A stretch of DNA of 64,000 nt from RYN-133 sp963708645. Its GTDB lineage: Bacteria > Actinomycetota > Actinomycetes > Mycobacteriales > Jatrophihabitantaceae. A program made the translations under genes and the position numbers. The stretch spans positions 62,001 through 126,000 of the forward strand of contig CAVPTA010000014.1 of the NCBI GenBank assembly GCA_963708645.1. Reading direction: 5' to 3'. Within the stretch, counting starts at the first letter, position 1. The number at the start of each line of letters is the position of its first letter. Below, one piece after another: positions 1-9,766 of the stretch. The notes below the pieces were generated by a model that was not told where the DNA came from, searched no databases, and was given only the letters and a program-made list of their open reading frames with translations.

Positions 1-914
1 CCCGTGCGCCCGCAGTTGTACCGCGCAGTCGAACGGACCATCAGGAACGTCGTTCGTCCACACCGGTCGTGCGGCGCTGATCTCGTCGACGTCGAGCAGT
101 TCGCCACGTCCGACCGTCACCCGGTTGGTCTTGGGCTGGATCGAGAGCACGTAGCGCGGTTCGCCGTCGGCCGCTGCGCGGTCGAGGTGCAAGCCCGCGC
201 CGCTGCCCGACAGTGAACGCGAACGCCCCACGATGCGAACCGACGACCGCACCTGACTCGGCGTCGACGATCTCGCCGTCGCTCTCGCCGATCTTGCGCT
301 GCAGGAAGCCTCGGGTGTCGCCGTCGGCGATGAAGCAGATGTCGTGCGAATCGGGCTTGGCGGCTACGGCCAGACCCCGTGCAGCGGCCTCGGCGCGGAC
401 GTCGCGCTTGGTGGTGTCGCCGAGCGGGAAGATCGCGCGCGACAACTGATCGGGGCGGAGCACGGCGAGCACGTACGACTGGTCCTTGCCGGCGTCGACC
501 GAGCGCCGCAGCACTGCCGTCGTCGAGCTGTGCGTGGTGCCCGGTGACGACGGCGTCGAAACCGAGCGCGACGGCGCGGTCGAGCACGGCCGAGAACTTG
601 ATCTTCTCGTTGCAGCGCAGGCACGGGTTGGGGGTGTGCCCTGCGGCGTACTCGGCGACGAAGTCGTCGATGACGTCGGCACGGAAGCGTTCGGCGAGAT
701 CCCATATGTAGAAGGGGATCCCGAGCACGTCGGCAGCGCGTCGCGCGTCGTTCGAGTCCTCGATCGTGCAACAGCCACGCGCACCGTGTCGCAGTGTCGC
801 TGGGTTCTGCGCGAGCGCGAGGTGCACGCCGGTCACGTCGTGCCCCGCGTCGACTGCGCGCGCCGCCGCGACGGCCGAGTCGACGCCGCCGCTCATCGCG
901 GCAATGACCTTCAT
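1..914 (-). CDS. mnmA: tRNA-specific 2-thiouridylase MnmA (3' end outside window; two frame steps)
   Basis: Catalyses s2U34 formation in tRNA with sulfur relayed from a cysteine desulfurase. The N-terminus carries the PP-loop ATP motif (MSGGVDSAVAA). It is followed by NPCLRCNEKIKF, holding the first catalytic Cys, then SHDICFIADG with the second Cys, and FTVGQRRGL. The ATG at 914 overlaps the TGA of iscS (ATGA, 911-914), so the two are translationally coupled. The reading frame steps near 510 and again near 200, each equal to a one-base gain. The last part (through WTNDVPDGPFDCAVQLRAHG) reads off the window edge in a third frame. The family is conserved and nearly universal, so sequence error is likelier than decay. 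In M. tuberculosis the same pair is Rv3024c-Rv3025c (from memory). Confidence 0.9.
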
Positions 915-2090
915 GACGGCACCATCGAGGTGAGCCCGGCGCGACGCGCCCGGTCGACGGCCGGCCCGATCGCGTCGACGACGTCGGCCACGTCGGCCGC
1001 AGTGGAAGTGTGCCCGAGCGAGAAGCGCAGCGAGCCACGTGCGGTCGCGTCGCTCGCACCCATCGCGGTGAGGACGTGCGACGGCTGAGCGACGCCGGCC
1101 GCGCAGGCCGATCCGGTCGAGCACTCGACGCCGCGTGCATCGAGGAGCATGAGCAACGAGTCGCCCTCACACCCCGGGAAGCTCAGGTGGGCGATGCCGG
1201 GCAGCCGGTCGGTCGGGATTGCCGTTGAGGGTGACGTCGGGGACGTTCGCGCGGACCCCGGCGACGAGTTCGTCGCGCAGCGCCGCGAGGGTGACGGCCG
1301 CTTCGGCGCGCCGCTCGACGGTGATCGTCGTCGCCGTCGCCAGCCCGACCGAGCCCGCGACATCGAGGGTGCCCGAGCGCACATCGCGCTCTTGTCCGCC
1401 GCCGTGCAGCAATGGGACGCACGCGACGTTGCGGCCGAGCAGCAGCGCGCCCGTCCCGACCGGGCCGCCGAGCTTGTGCCCGGTCATGGTCAGCGCATCG
1501 ACGCCGGAATCGGCGAAGTCGACCGGCAAGGTGGCGATCGCCTGCACCGCGTCGGTGTGGAACGGGATGCCGTGCTCATGCGCGATTGCGGCGAGTTCGG
1601 CGATCGGCTGCACCGTGCCGACTTCGTTGTTGGCCCACATGATGCTCACGACTGCCACCGACTCGGGGTCGGCTGCGACCGCGGCCGCGAGCGTGTCCGG
1701 GCGCACCGTCCCGCGTGCGTCGACCGGCAGTAACACCAGTTCGGCGCCCTGCGCGGCGGCCAGCCATTCGGCTGCATCGAGCACCGCGTGGTGCTCGACT
1801 GCGCTGACGATCACCTTGGTGCGGCGCGGGTCGGCGCTGTGGCGTGCCCAGTACAACCCCTTGACGGCGAGGTTGTCGGCCTCGGTACCGCCTGCGGTGA
1901 AGATGACCTCGGACGGGCGCGCGCCGAGCGCCGCGGCGAGCTGCTCACGTGACTCCTCGATGCGGCGCCGTGCGCGACGGCCGGCGCCGTGCAGCGACGA
2001 CGGGTTGCCGAGATCGCCCATGGCATCGGCGACCGCGGTGACGGCCTCCGGCAGCATCGGCGTGGTCGCTGCGTGATCGAGGTACGGCAT
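911..2090 (-). CDS. iscS: cysteine desulfurase, NifS/IscS type (one frame step)
   Basis: PLP enzyme that takes sulfur from cysteine to give an enzyme persulfide, probably feeding MnmA encoded next to it. It starts MPYLDHAATTP at ATG 2090 behind a GGAG ribosome site. Visible are the cofactor region VEHHAVLDA, the PLP lysine in TMTGHKLGGPVGTGAL, and the active-site Cys loop ECSTGSACAAG near the C-terminus. The frame steps near 1200 at a CCGACCGACCGG run, between DVTLNGNPDR and LPGIAHLSFPG; the span is 3n+1, equal to a one-base gain. It ends in TGA overlapping the mnmA start. About 390 aa is normal for the family. Confidence 0.93.
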
Positions 2091-2256
2091 TTCGCGCTCC
2101 AGCTTACGGAACGCCCTGCGCCCCGGCCGCCTGCTCCAGGGCAAGCCGCTGGCCGAGCCGTCTCACCTCGTGCGGCCGAGCCGCTTCGGCGCGACCGGAC
2201 CGATCAGAACGGAGGAAGACCTGATCCAGATCGCCAACCGGGTCGGGCGGTGCCGC

Positions 2257-3017
2257 TCAGAGCAGCGGACGGACCTGCTCGCCGGCAAACCGGGCAAAGG
2301 CAACCGGGTCTTCGTCGGCGGTGGGTTGCAATACGACCGCGTCGGCGCCGGCCTCGGACCAGCGGCGCACGGTGGCGGCTATCGCCTCGGCGTCGCCCCA
2401 GGTGCCGGCGTCGGCGTCGGTCCGGCGGTCCGGAGCGCTGGTCCGGGCGACGCGACGCGCCGTCCGGCGCACGCGCTCGCCCGCGCGATGGGTCGCGGTC
2501 GGTCAGGTGCCTGGCAGCGCCGAGGCTGGTCGTCTGGCCGAGCGCCGACGTGCAGCGCGGGCTTCGGGTGCGGCGCCCAGCCGAGCTTCACCTCACGCAA
2601 CCGCACGTAGTCGCCCTCGGTGGTCACGGTGTCGCCGGCGAGCAGCGCCTGCAGCGCGGTGACGTACTCGCGCAGCAGGGTCATCGGTGATGCGGCGCGG
2701 ACGCCGACGCGGGCCATCCAGTCGAGAACGCCATGCCCGACGCCGATGTGCACGCGGTCGCCGAACATGCGCGCCAGCGAGGCGATCTCCATCGCCGCGA
2801 GCGCCGGATTGCGCAGCGGCACGGGCATGATCCCGATCCCGACGTGCAGCCGTTGTGTCCAGGCCAGCGCGGCCGCCGCGCTGGCGACCGCGCCCTCGTC
2901 GAAGCAGTCCTCCCACAGCCACAGCTCGTCGATCCCGGACTCGTCGGCGGCCTTCGCAACCGCGCGAAGCTCCTCAGGCGCGCGTTGTGGGCGGAAGATC
3001 ACGCCAAGACTCGTCAC
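2257..3017 (-). CDS. LLM-class F420-dependent oxidoreductase (frame steps in the second half)
   Basis: Luciferase-like TIM-barrel fold. The N-terminal half is clear: VTSLGVIFRPQRAPEELR, then IDELWLWEDCFDEGAVASA, HVGIGIMPVPLRNPALAAME and GVGHGVLDWMARVGVRA. After KPALHVGA, near 2530, the reading passes through two other frames before the recognisable end GADAVVLQPTADEDPVAFA. The net shift equals two one-base gains. The GTG start at 3017 overlaps the TGA of the upstream MFS gene (GTGA, 3014-3017). F420 rather than FMN as cofactor is inferred from the actinobacterial subfamily; the substrate is unknown. Confidence 0.8.
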
Positions 3018-4423
3018 GCCCGCAACGTACTTGCCCGTCCTGACACCGCGATCCCGACCAAGGCCACGACGAGCATGAGCGCGTCGAGGCTGACGAACGC
3101 TGCGGTGTAGCCGATCGAGCCGACCGCGGCAGCCGCGACAAGCACTCCGGCGATGCCTGCCGTGAACGATGCCGCGGTGGTGTCGGTCAGTTGCAGCGCC
3201 GCGGAGTCGCGCCCGCGGTCGGCGTCGTTCGTGTGGTTGAGCAACAGCACGCTGGCGGTCGTCAGCGTGAGGCCAGCGCCCAGGCCGGCGAACCCCCAGC
3301 CGGGATAGGACAGCCACCAGGGGCTCGAGGGCAGTGCCGTGATCGCGATGACGGTGATCGCGATGCAGAGGCTGGCGAAGCCGGTACGCAGGTAACGCAC
3401 GCGCCGACGTGCCTCGTCGGCCGCGGTCTCGTTCTCGTGGTCACGACCTTGCCACCAGGCACCGAACGACCAGGCGAACCCGGACACCGCGAGCGGCAGC
3501 CCGGCCTGCACCGGATCGAGGCCGTGCTGCTGGCTGAGCATCAGCGGGATGACCGACTCGGTACCGAAGAAGGCACCCGAGATCAGTCCCCGTAGCGCGA
3601 TGTCGGCACCGACGCCGGCCTGCATCGTGAACGTGCCGGGAGGGACGAGTCCGCGCAGCCCGACGAGCGCAAGTGCAATACCGCCTGCGGCGAGCACGAG
3701 CCTGACCGGCGATGCGTGCTGGCCGGCCGCTTCGAAGGCCGCAACGCCCGCAGCCACAACGAGCGCGACGAGCAGTCGCCGGGGACCGGGGACGGTGTCG
3801 GATGTCCCGGCGCCGCCGTGCAACGACCGCACGACCGGCACGATCAGCGCACCGCCGATGGCGACGAACGGCACCAGGCCGAGGAAGACCCAGCGCCAGC
3901 TCACATGCTGGGTCAGGACGCCGGAGAGCAAGGGCCCGAGCAGGGACGGCAGCAACCACGCGCTCGACGTGGCGACGAAGACCTTGGGTCGCAGCTGTTC
4001 TGGGTACGTGATGCCGATCAGGACGTAGGTCGAGGTGATGAGCAGTCCCCCGCCGATGCCCTGTACCGCACGGGCGAGGACGAGCTGGACCATCGTGGTA
4101 GCCGTTCCGGCAACGAGCAGGCCGGCGACGAACAGCGCTATCCCGCCGAAGACACCTGGGCGAGGTCCACGCGCATCGCTGAGCTGGCCGGCAGCCACCA
4201 TGCCCACGACGTTCGCGACGAGGAACGATGTGAACGCCCAGCCGAACGCGCCCACTCCGTGCAGCTCACGCGCCGCGCTCGGCAACGCCGGCGTCACCGC
4301 CATCGCCTCGAACGCGATCATCGAGATCAGGACGAGCAGCCCGAGCGTCGTGCTGCGAAGCCGTCCCGAAAAGATCGTCGCCGCGTCGGAGGCGCGGGCA
4401 GGGGCGGTGAGCACGCCTTCCAT
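3014..4423 (-). CDS. MFS transporter, 14-helix drug:H+ antiporter type
   Basis: 469 aa with about 14 hydrophobic helices. Helix 1 (LGLLVLISMIAFEAMAVTPA) is followed by the cytoplasmic loop motif GQLSDARGPRPG, and helix 4 contains ARAVQGIGGGLLI. Fourteen helices fit the DHA2-like exporters. It is translationally coupled to the LLM oxidoreductase downstream (4-bp overlap), so the two form one operon. A perfect inverted repeat sits 7 bp before the ATG, suggesting local control, but no regulator gene is adjacent. The exported substrate cannot be read from the sequence. Confidence 0.85.
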   Translation of the reverse strand: MEGVLTAPARASDAATIFSGRLRSTTLGLLVLISMIAFEAMAVTPALPSAARELHGVGAFGWAFTSFLVANVVGMVAAGQLSDARGPRPGVFGGIALFVAGLLVAGTATTMVQLVLARAVQGIGGGLLITSTYVLIGITYPEQLRPKVFVATSSAWLLPSLLGPLLSGVLTQHVSWRWVFLGLVPFVAIGGALIVPVVRSLHGGAGTSDTVPGPRRLLVALVVAAGVAAFEAAGQHASPVRLVLAAGGIALALVGLRGLVPPGTFTMQAGVGADIALRGLISGAFFGTESVIPLMLSQQHGLDPVQAGLPLAVSGFAWSFGAWWQGRDHENETAADEARRRVRYLRTGFASLCIAITVIAITALPSSPWWLSYPGWGFAGLGAGLTLTTASVLLLNHTNDADRGRDSAALQLTDTTAASFTAGIAGVLVAAAAVGSIGYTAAFVSLDALMLVVALVGIAVSGRASTLRA

Positions 4424-4430
4424 GATGCAA

Positions 4431-4448
4431 GTTCAAGCCTGCTTGAAC
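4431..4448. promoter_or_regulatory. perfect inverted repeat upstream of the MFS-LLM operon
   Basis: GTTCAAG-CCTG-CTTGAAC, two 7-bp arms around 4 bp, lying 7 bp before the MFS start. The size and position suit a dimeric repressor operator (MarR, HxlR or TetR class). It could also act as a small hairpin in the leader. Confidence 0.5.
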
Positions 4449-4491
4449 TCAAATCGGGGTCGCACACGTCCGCCGGTCGAGTGGCGAGGGA

Positions 4492-5448
4492 CTAGCCCTT
4501 GCGCTTGGCGACCTCTTCGGTGAGCTGCGGCGCGACCTGGAACAGATCGCCCACGACGCCGAAGTCGGCGAGCTCGAAGATCGGAGCCTCGGGGTCCTTG
4601 TTGATCGCGACGATCGTCTTGGACGTCTGCATGCCGGCGCGGTGCTGGATCGCTCCGGAAATGCCGACCGCGATGTAGAGCTGCGGCGACACGGTCACAC
4701 CGGTCTGGCCGACCTGCATCTGATGGTCGACCCAGCCGGCATCGACGACGGCACGCGAAGCACCGACGGCCGCACCGAGGGAGTCGGCGAGCTTCTCGAT
4801 GATCTCGAAGTTCTCGGCCTTACCGATTCCGCGGCCACCCGAGACGACGACGGACGCGTCAGCGAGTTGCGGACGCGAGCCCTTCTCTTCGACGACCGTG
4901 TCGGTGATCTTCGCGCTCTTGTCCGAGTCGGAGAGCGTGACGTCGACCGAGACCTCCTCGGCCGCTCCGGAGCTCTGCTCCGGAGCGAACGAGTTCGGCC
5001 GCACAGTGATGATCGGCGTCCCCTTCGTGACCTTCGACTGCACGCTGATAGCGGCACCGAAGATCTGCTGGGTCGCGGTGTCGCCCTCGAGGCCGACCGC
5101 GTCGTAGATCAGGCCGGAGTCGAGCTTGACCGCGAGCCGGGCCGCGATCTCCTTGTTCTCCGAGCTCGACGAGAGCAGGATCGCCGCCGGCGAGGCCTGC
5201 TCAGCGACTGCGGCAAGAGCTGCCGCCTTCGGCGCGACCGAGAAGCCGGCGATGTCGTCGCTCTCGGCGACGTAGACCTTCGCGGCGCCGTACTCGCCGA
5301 GCTGGTCCTTGACCTTGGCCGCCTCGCCGGGCGCGCCGACGACAACGGCGCTGGGCTCACCCAGCGACTTGGCCGCGGTGAGCAGCTCGAATGTGGCCTT
5401 CTTGACGGTGCCGTCGACCGAATCGACGAGAACCAATACCTCTGCCAT
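4492..5448 (-). CDS. etfA: electron transfer flavoprotein alpha subunit (FixB/EtfA)
   Basis: 318 aa. The C-terminal FAD-binding domain is well preserved: VSGGRGIGKAENFEIIEKLA, GASRAVVDAGWVDHQMQVGQ, YIAVGISGAIQHRAGM, then TIVAINKDPEAPIFELADFG. The N-terminal alpha/beta domain begins MAEVLVLVDSVDG. With EtfB it forms the soluble heterodimer that takes electrons from acyl-CoA dehydrogenases and passes them to the quinone pool. The gene lies 15 bp downstream of etfB. The same pair is Rv3028c-Rv3029c in M. tuberculosis (from memory). Confidence 0.96.
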   Translation of the reverse strand: MAEVLVLVDSVDGTVKKATFELLTAAKSLGEPSAVVVGAPGEAAKVKDQLGEYGAAKVYVAESDDIAGFSVAPKAAALAAVAEQASPAAILLSSSSENKEIAARLAVKLDSGLIYDAVGLEGDTATQQIFGAAISVQSKVTKGTPIITVRPNSFAPEQSSGAAEEVSVDVTLSDSDKSAKITDTVVEEKGSRPQLADASVVVSGGRGIGKAENFEIIEKLADSLGAAVGASRAVVDAGWVDHQMQVGQTGVTVSPQLYIAVGISGAIQHRAGMQTSKTIVAINKDPEAPIFELADFGVVGDLFQVAPQLTEEVAKRKG

Positions 5449-5463
5449 GTGTAGTCAGTCCCC

Positions 5464-6240
5464 TCAGATGAGCTTCTTCGAGGCGAGGTAGTCGGCGATC
5501 GCGGCGCCGCCGTTGCCCTCGTCCTTGACGGTCTCGCCGGCCGCACGCGGCGGGGCGTTCTCGAACGACTCGACCGCGGTCCAGGAGTTCGACAGCCCGA
5601 CCTCGCCGGCGTCAAGACCGATGTCTTCGAGCGACTTGACCTCGATCGGCTTGCTCTTGGCGGCCATGATGCCCTTGAAGGACGGGTAGCGCGGGTCGTT
5701 GATCTTCTCGACCACGCTGATGACCGCGGGCGTCTCGCCTTCGACCTGCTCGTACCCGGTGTCGGTGACGCGCTCGATCGTGACGGTCGAGCCGTCGACG
5801 GTCACCTTGCGCGCCTGCGTGAGCTGCGGACGTCCGAGCACCTCGGCCAGCATGGCCGGGACGACCGAACCGCGGGCGTCAGTCGCCTCGGAACCGGCGA
5901 TCGCGACGTCCCACTCAAGGCCGTCGAGTGCCTTCGCGAGCACCTTGGCGGTCGCTACCGCGTCCGAGCCGTGGATGGCCTCGTCCGAGACGTGGACGGC
6001 CTTGTCGGCGCCCATCGACAGGGCCTTGCGGATCGACTCCGTCGCCTTCTCCGGACCGACGGTGAGGATGGTGACCTCGCCGTCGTGTTCCTCTTTGAGT
6101 CGCAGACCTTCTTCGATCGCGAACTCGTCGATGTAGTTGATCACGGGATCCACGGCAGCGCGGTCGACGGTGTTGTCGTCCGCAAGCTTCCGGTCGCCCT
6201 CGGTGTCGGGTACCTGCTTCATCAGGACCACGATGTTCAT
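5464..6240 (-). CDS. etfB: electron transfer flavoprotein beta subunit (FixA/EtfB)
   Basis: 258 aa starting MNIVVLMKQVPDTEGDR, a typical EtfB N-terminus. It contains the signature region IAGSEATDARGSVVPAMLAE and ends with KSLEDIGLDAGEVGLSNSW followed by a charged tail. It is the first gene of the etfBA operon. The 174-bp upstream gap carries a TetR-like palindrome and a separate 10-bp inverted repeat, so the operon is probably controlled by a fatty-acid-responsive repressor (inference). Confidence 0.96.
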   Translation of the reverse strand: MNIVVLMKQVPDTEGDRKLADDNTVDRAAVDPVINYIDEFAIEEGLRLKEEHDGEVTILTVGPEKATESIRKALSMGADKAVHVSDEAIHGSDAVATAKVLAKALDGLEWDVAIAGSEATDARGSVVPAMLAEVLGRPQLTQARKVTVDGSTVTIERVTDTGYEQVEGETPAVISVVEKINDPRYPSFKGIMAAKSKPIEVKSLEDIGLDAGEVGLSNSWTAVESFENAPPRAAGETVKDEGNGGAAIADYLASKKLI

Positions 6241-6302
6241 GCGTGCGCCGACCTCTCAACAGTGAGTTGCTTACGTCGATGTGCTCAGTCGTACTCTGCC
6301 AA

Positions 6303-6323
6303 TGTTACTGGCGAGTAGCAACA
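6303..6323. promoter_or_regulatory. palindromic operator candidate upstream of etfBA
   Basis: TGTTACTGGCGAGTAGCAACA. The core is GTTACT-GGCG-AGTAGC, with one mismatch to a perfect dyad, and the outer TGTT/AACA ends also pair. It lies 63 bp before the etfB start. TTACT-N4-AGTA dyads resemble sites of TetR-family fatty-acid-degradation regulators in actinobacteria. That link is from memory and is an inference. Confidence 0.5.
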
Positions 6324-6350
6324 TGAGTCGTGCCACCCTTTACGCACTTC

Positions 6351-6400
6351 GACCCTGTAACGGTCGTTGGCGCGGCGTCAGCAACGTCCATTACAGGGTC
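6351..6400. promoter_or_regulatory. 10-bp perfect inverted repeat with 30-bp spacer between DUF779 and etfB
   Basis: GACCCTGTAA at 6351-6360 is mirrored exactly by TTACAGGGTC at 6391-6400. It lies between the end of the aldehyde dehydrogenase operon and etfBA. It could be a long-loop terminator for the former or a two-site operator for the latter. The 30-base loop is long for a terminator, and there is no T-run. Confidence 0.4.
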
Positions 6401-6414
6401 ACAGTGGGTGCGGC

Positions 6415-6795
6415 TCAGACCAGGCCGAACTCCTTGAGTTCGGTGTCGGTGAGCAGTCTGGAACGAATGAGGAAGCGCACACCTTCCGGCGCCTCGACCG
6501 AGAATCCGCTCCCCCGACCTTTCACGATGTCGATGGTGATGTGCGTGTGCTTCCAGTATTCGTACTGGCTCTGGCTCATGTAGACGGGGATGTCGCGATC
6601 GAGGTCGACATCGAGGTCGCCGAGGTGGACGTCGGCATCGCCGAGCATGAATTCGCCGTCGGGGAAGCACATCGGCGACGAGCCGTCACAACACCCGCCC
6701 GACTGATGGAACATCAGCGGACCGTGTTGTTCGGTGAGGCGGCGGAGCATCTCCGCCGCCTCACCGGTCACATCAACGTGTCTCGTCATGGGCAT
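6415..6795 (-). CDS. DUF779 protein, aldehyde dehydrogenase partner
   Basis: 126 aa from ATG 6795 (a second ATG lies two codons in). DUF779 features are visible: MFHQSGGCCDGSSPMCFPDG with vicinal cysteines, VYMSQSQYEYWKHTHITID, and GSGFSVEAPEGVRFLIRSR. It lies 5 bp behind the aldehyde dehydrogenase stop, so it is co-transcribed. The family is repeatedly found beside ExaC-type aldehyde dehydrogenases. Its role is unknown; the Cys/His content suggests metal or redox binding (inference). Confidence 0.85.
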   Translation of the reverse strand: MPMTRHVDVTGEAAEMLRRLTEQHGPLMFHQSGGCCDGSSPMCFPDGEFMLGDADVHLGDLDVDLDRDIPVYMSQSQYEYWKHTHITIDIVKGRGSGFSVEAPEGVRFLIRSRLLTDTELKEFGLV

Positions 6796-6800
6796 CGGCT

Positions 6801-8324
<1,524 letters not shown>

Positions 8325-8374
8325 GCCAGCCTCCGAGTGTCGTGGGCATCGGGAGGCCGACGTTACGACTGGCG

Positions 8375-8389
8375 ACGTTGCGGCAACGT
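8375..8389. promoter_or_regulatory. 15-bp perfect palindrome before the aldehyde dehydrogenase
   Basis: ACGTTGC-G-GCAACGT, 51 bp before the aldehyde dehydrogenase start and 30 bp after the regulator gene ends. It is a likely binding site for the adjacent GAF-domain regulator. A GCAACGT half-site also occurs at 9654-9660, near the regulator's own start, hinting at autoregulation. Confidence 0.55.
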
Positions 8390-8418
8390 TGCGTCTTTCG
8401 TTCCGCAGAAGCGGCTGG

Positions 8419-9657
8419 TCAGTGGCGATTCAATCCGAGTTCGCGGTCGAGGCGTTGCAGCTCTATTGCAGCGATCGCGTGCAACGGTGACCCGTGGGCG
8501 GCCAGCAGCGCCTGCCGCCGCCACATGTCGAGGTCGTCGGCACCCCAGCGCGAGCGGGTCCAGGCGGCCATCAGGTCGACCTCGTCGGACGACAGCACAG
8601 CCGCGCGCAACTGTCGCTCGAGCCGTTCGCGCTGTTCCGCGACACCCGGCGCATCAGAATGCGGCAGCAACGGTCCGCGGTAGGCACGTAGGGCGTCGCC
8701 CGGGCGGCCGGTGTCGATGGCGTCGGTGACCGTGCGCCAGTCGCACACGGCGGCCCGTAACGCCCCGCGCAGGCGGTACGGACGCGAGTCGAGCAGGTCG
8801 TTGCCGAGCAGCGAGCGCAGCCGGGTCAGCTCGGCGCGCATCGTCGACGTGCTGACCTCGTCCGGGTACAGCTCGATGGCCAGCTGATCGCCGGTCAGGC
8901 CGTCCGGGTGATCGACGAGGATGACGAGGATCTCGCTGTGTCGCGGCGAGAGTCTCAGTTGCCGGCCGTTGACCGTCAGCTGGCAGTCGGGACGACCGAG
9001 CGCGTCAACGGTGACCGCCGGCGCAGGTCGCCACAGCTCGCCCGGTGCGCTGATCGCGGCAAGGCGGCCGAGTTCGGCCTCGGCCATGCGTGCCGCTGCG
9101 CGCACCATCGCAAGCGTCTGTGGCGTGGCTACGGCTTCCGAGCCCGTGACGTCGACGATGCCGAGGATGGCTTGCGTCTCGGGATCGTGGATCGGCGCTG
9201 CTGCGCACGTCCACGGCTGGACGGTGCGGACGAAGTGTTCGGACGCGAGGATCTGCACCGGAAGGTCGAGGCGCAGCGCTGTGCCCGGGGCGTTCGTGCC
9301 GGCGTGGCGCTCGTCCCACTGGGCGCCCTCGATGAAGTTGATCTGTTCGGCGCGCGCGACGACGTTGGGACGCCCGCACACCCAGAGCAGCTGGCCGTGC
9401 GCGTCCCCGACGGCCATCACGCTGTCGCACTCCTCGGCGGCACGGCCGAGGACGTCGTAGAGCAGCGGGAACACCCGCGAGAGCGGATGTGCCTCACGGT
9501 ATTCGGCCAGATCGCTGCCTTGGGCGAACACCGGGACGGCCACGTCGTCGGCGTCGACGCCGGCGCGGGCCGAGTACCGCCAGGAGTCGGCCACGATGTC
9601 GCGAACGTCGGCCGGGACCGTCCCCGATTCGAGGAACGTTTCGTGAGCACGGTGCAA
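8419..9657 (-). CDS. GAF-domain transcriptional regulator with C-terminal winged helix
   Basis: About 412 aa. The N-terminal segment (VRDIVADSWRYSARAGVDAD) and GAF domain (MAVGDAHGQLLWVCGRPNVV, then GTNAPGTALRLDLPVQILAS) resemble AcoR-type activators. There is no AAA+ or Fis domain. The C-terminus is a winged-helix module (LRLSPRHSEILVILVDHPDG, SMRAEL-like STMRAELTRLRSLLGNDLL). The start is uncertain: no ATG or GTG lies in frame between the previous stop (9767) and the conserved region, so the nearest candidate, TTG 9657, is used. Its position points to control of the aldehyde dehydrogenase-DUF779 operon. Confidence 0.75.
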   Translation of the reverse strand: MHRAHETFLESGTVPADVRDIVADSWRYSARAGVDADDVAVPVFAQGSDLAEYREAHPLSRVFPLLYDVLGRAAEECDSVMAVGDAHGQLLWVCGRPNVVARAEQINFIEGAQWDERHAGTNAPGTALRLDLPVQILASEHFVRTVQPWTCAAAPIHDPETQAILGIVDVTGSEAVATPQTLAMVRAAARMAEAELGRLAAISAPGELWRPAPAVTVDALGRPDCQLTVNGRQLRLSPRHSEILVILVDHPDGLTGDQLAIELYPDEVSTSTMRAELTRLRSLLGNDLLDSRPYRLRGALRAAVCDWRTVTDAIDTGRPGDALRAYRGPLLPHSDAPGVAEQRERLERQLRAAVLSSDEVDLMAAWTRSRWGADDLDMWRRQALLAAHGSPLHAIAAIELQRLDRELGLNRH

Positions 9658-9766
9658 CGTTCGGACGGCGTCCGCACTCGGCGTTGTGGTTGCCGGCTTC
9701 GCAGTCTCGATGGCAACGATGTTATCCCGGTCACGCTGGGCGCGAGCGATGAACCTGCTCAGCCTG

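Noticed and set aside
4642..5454. 270-aa plus-strand open frame opposite etfA
   Set aside because: Arg/Asp-rich antisense shadow typical of high-GC coding DNA, with no motif.
6500..6509. Third copy of the DUF222 upstream box (GAGAATCCGC on the plus strand)
   Set aside because: It lies inside DUF779 coding sequence, and the partner box is absent at 14-base spacing.
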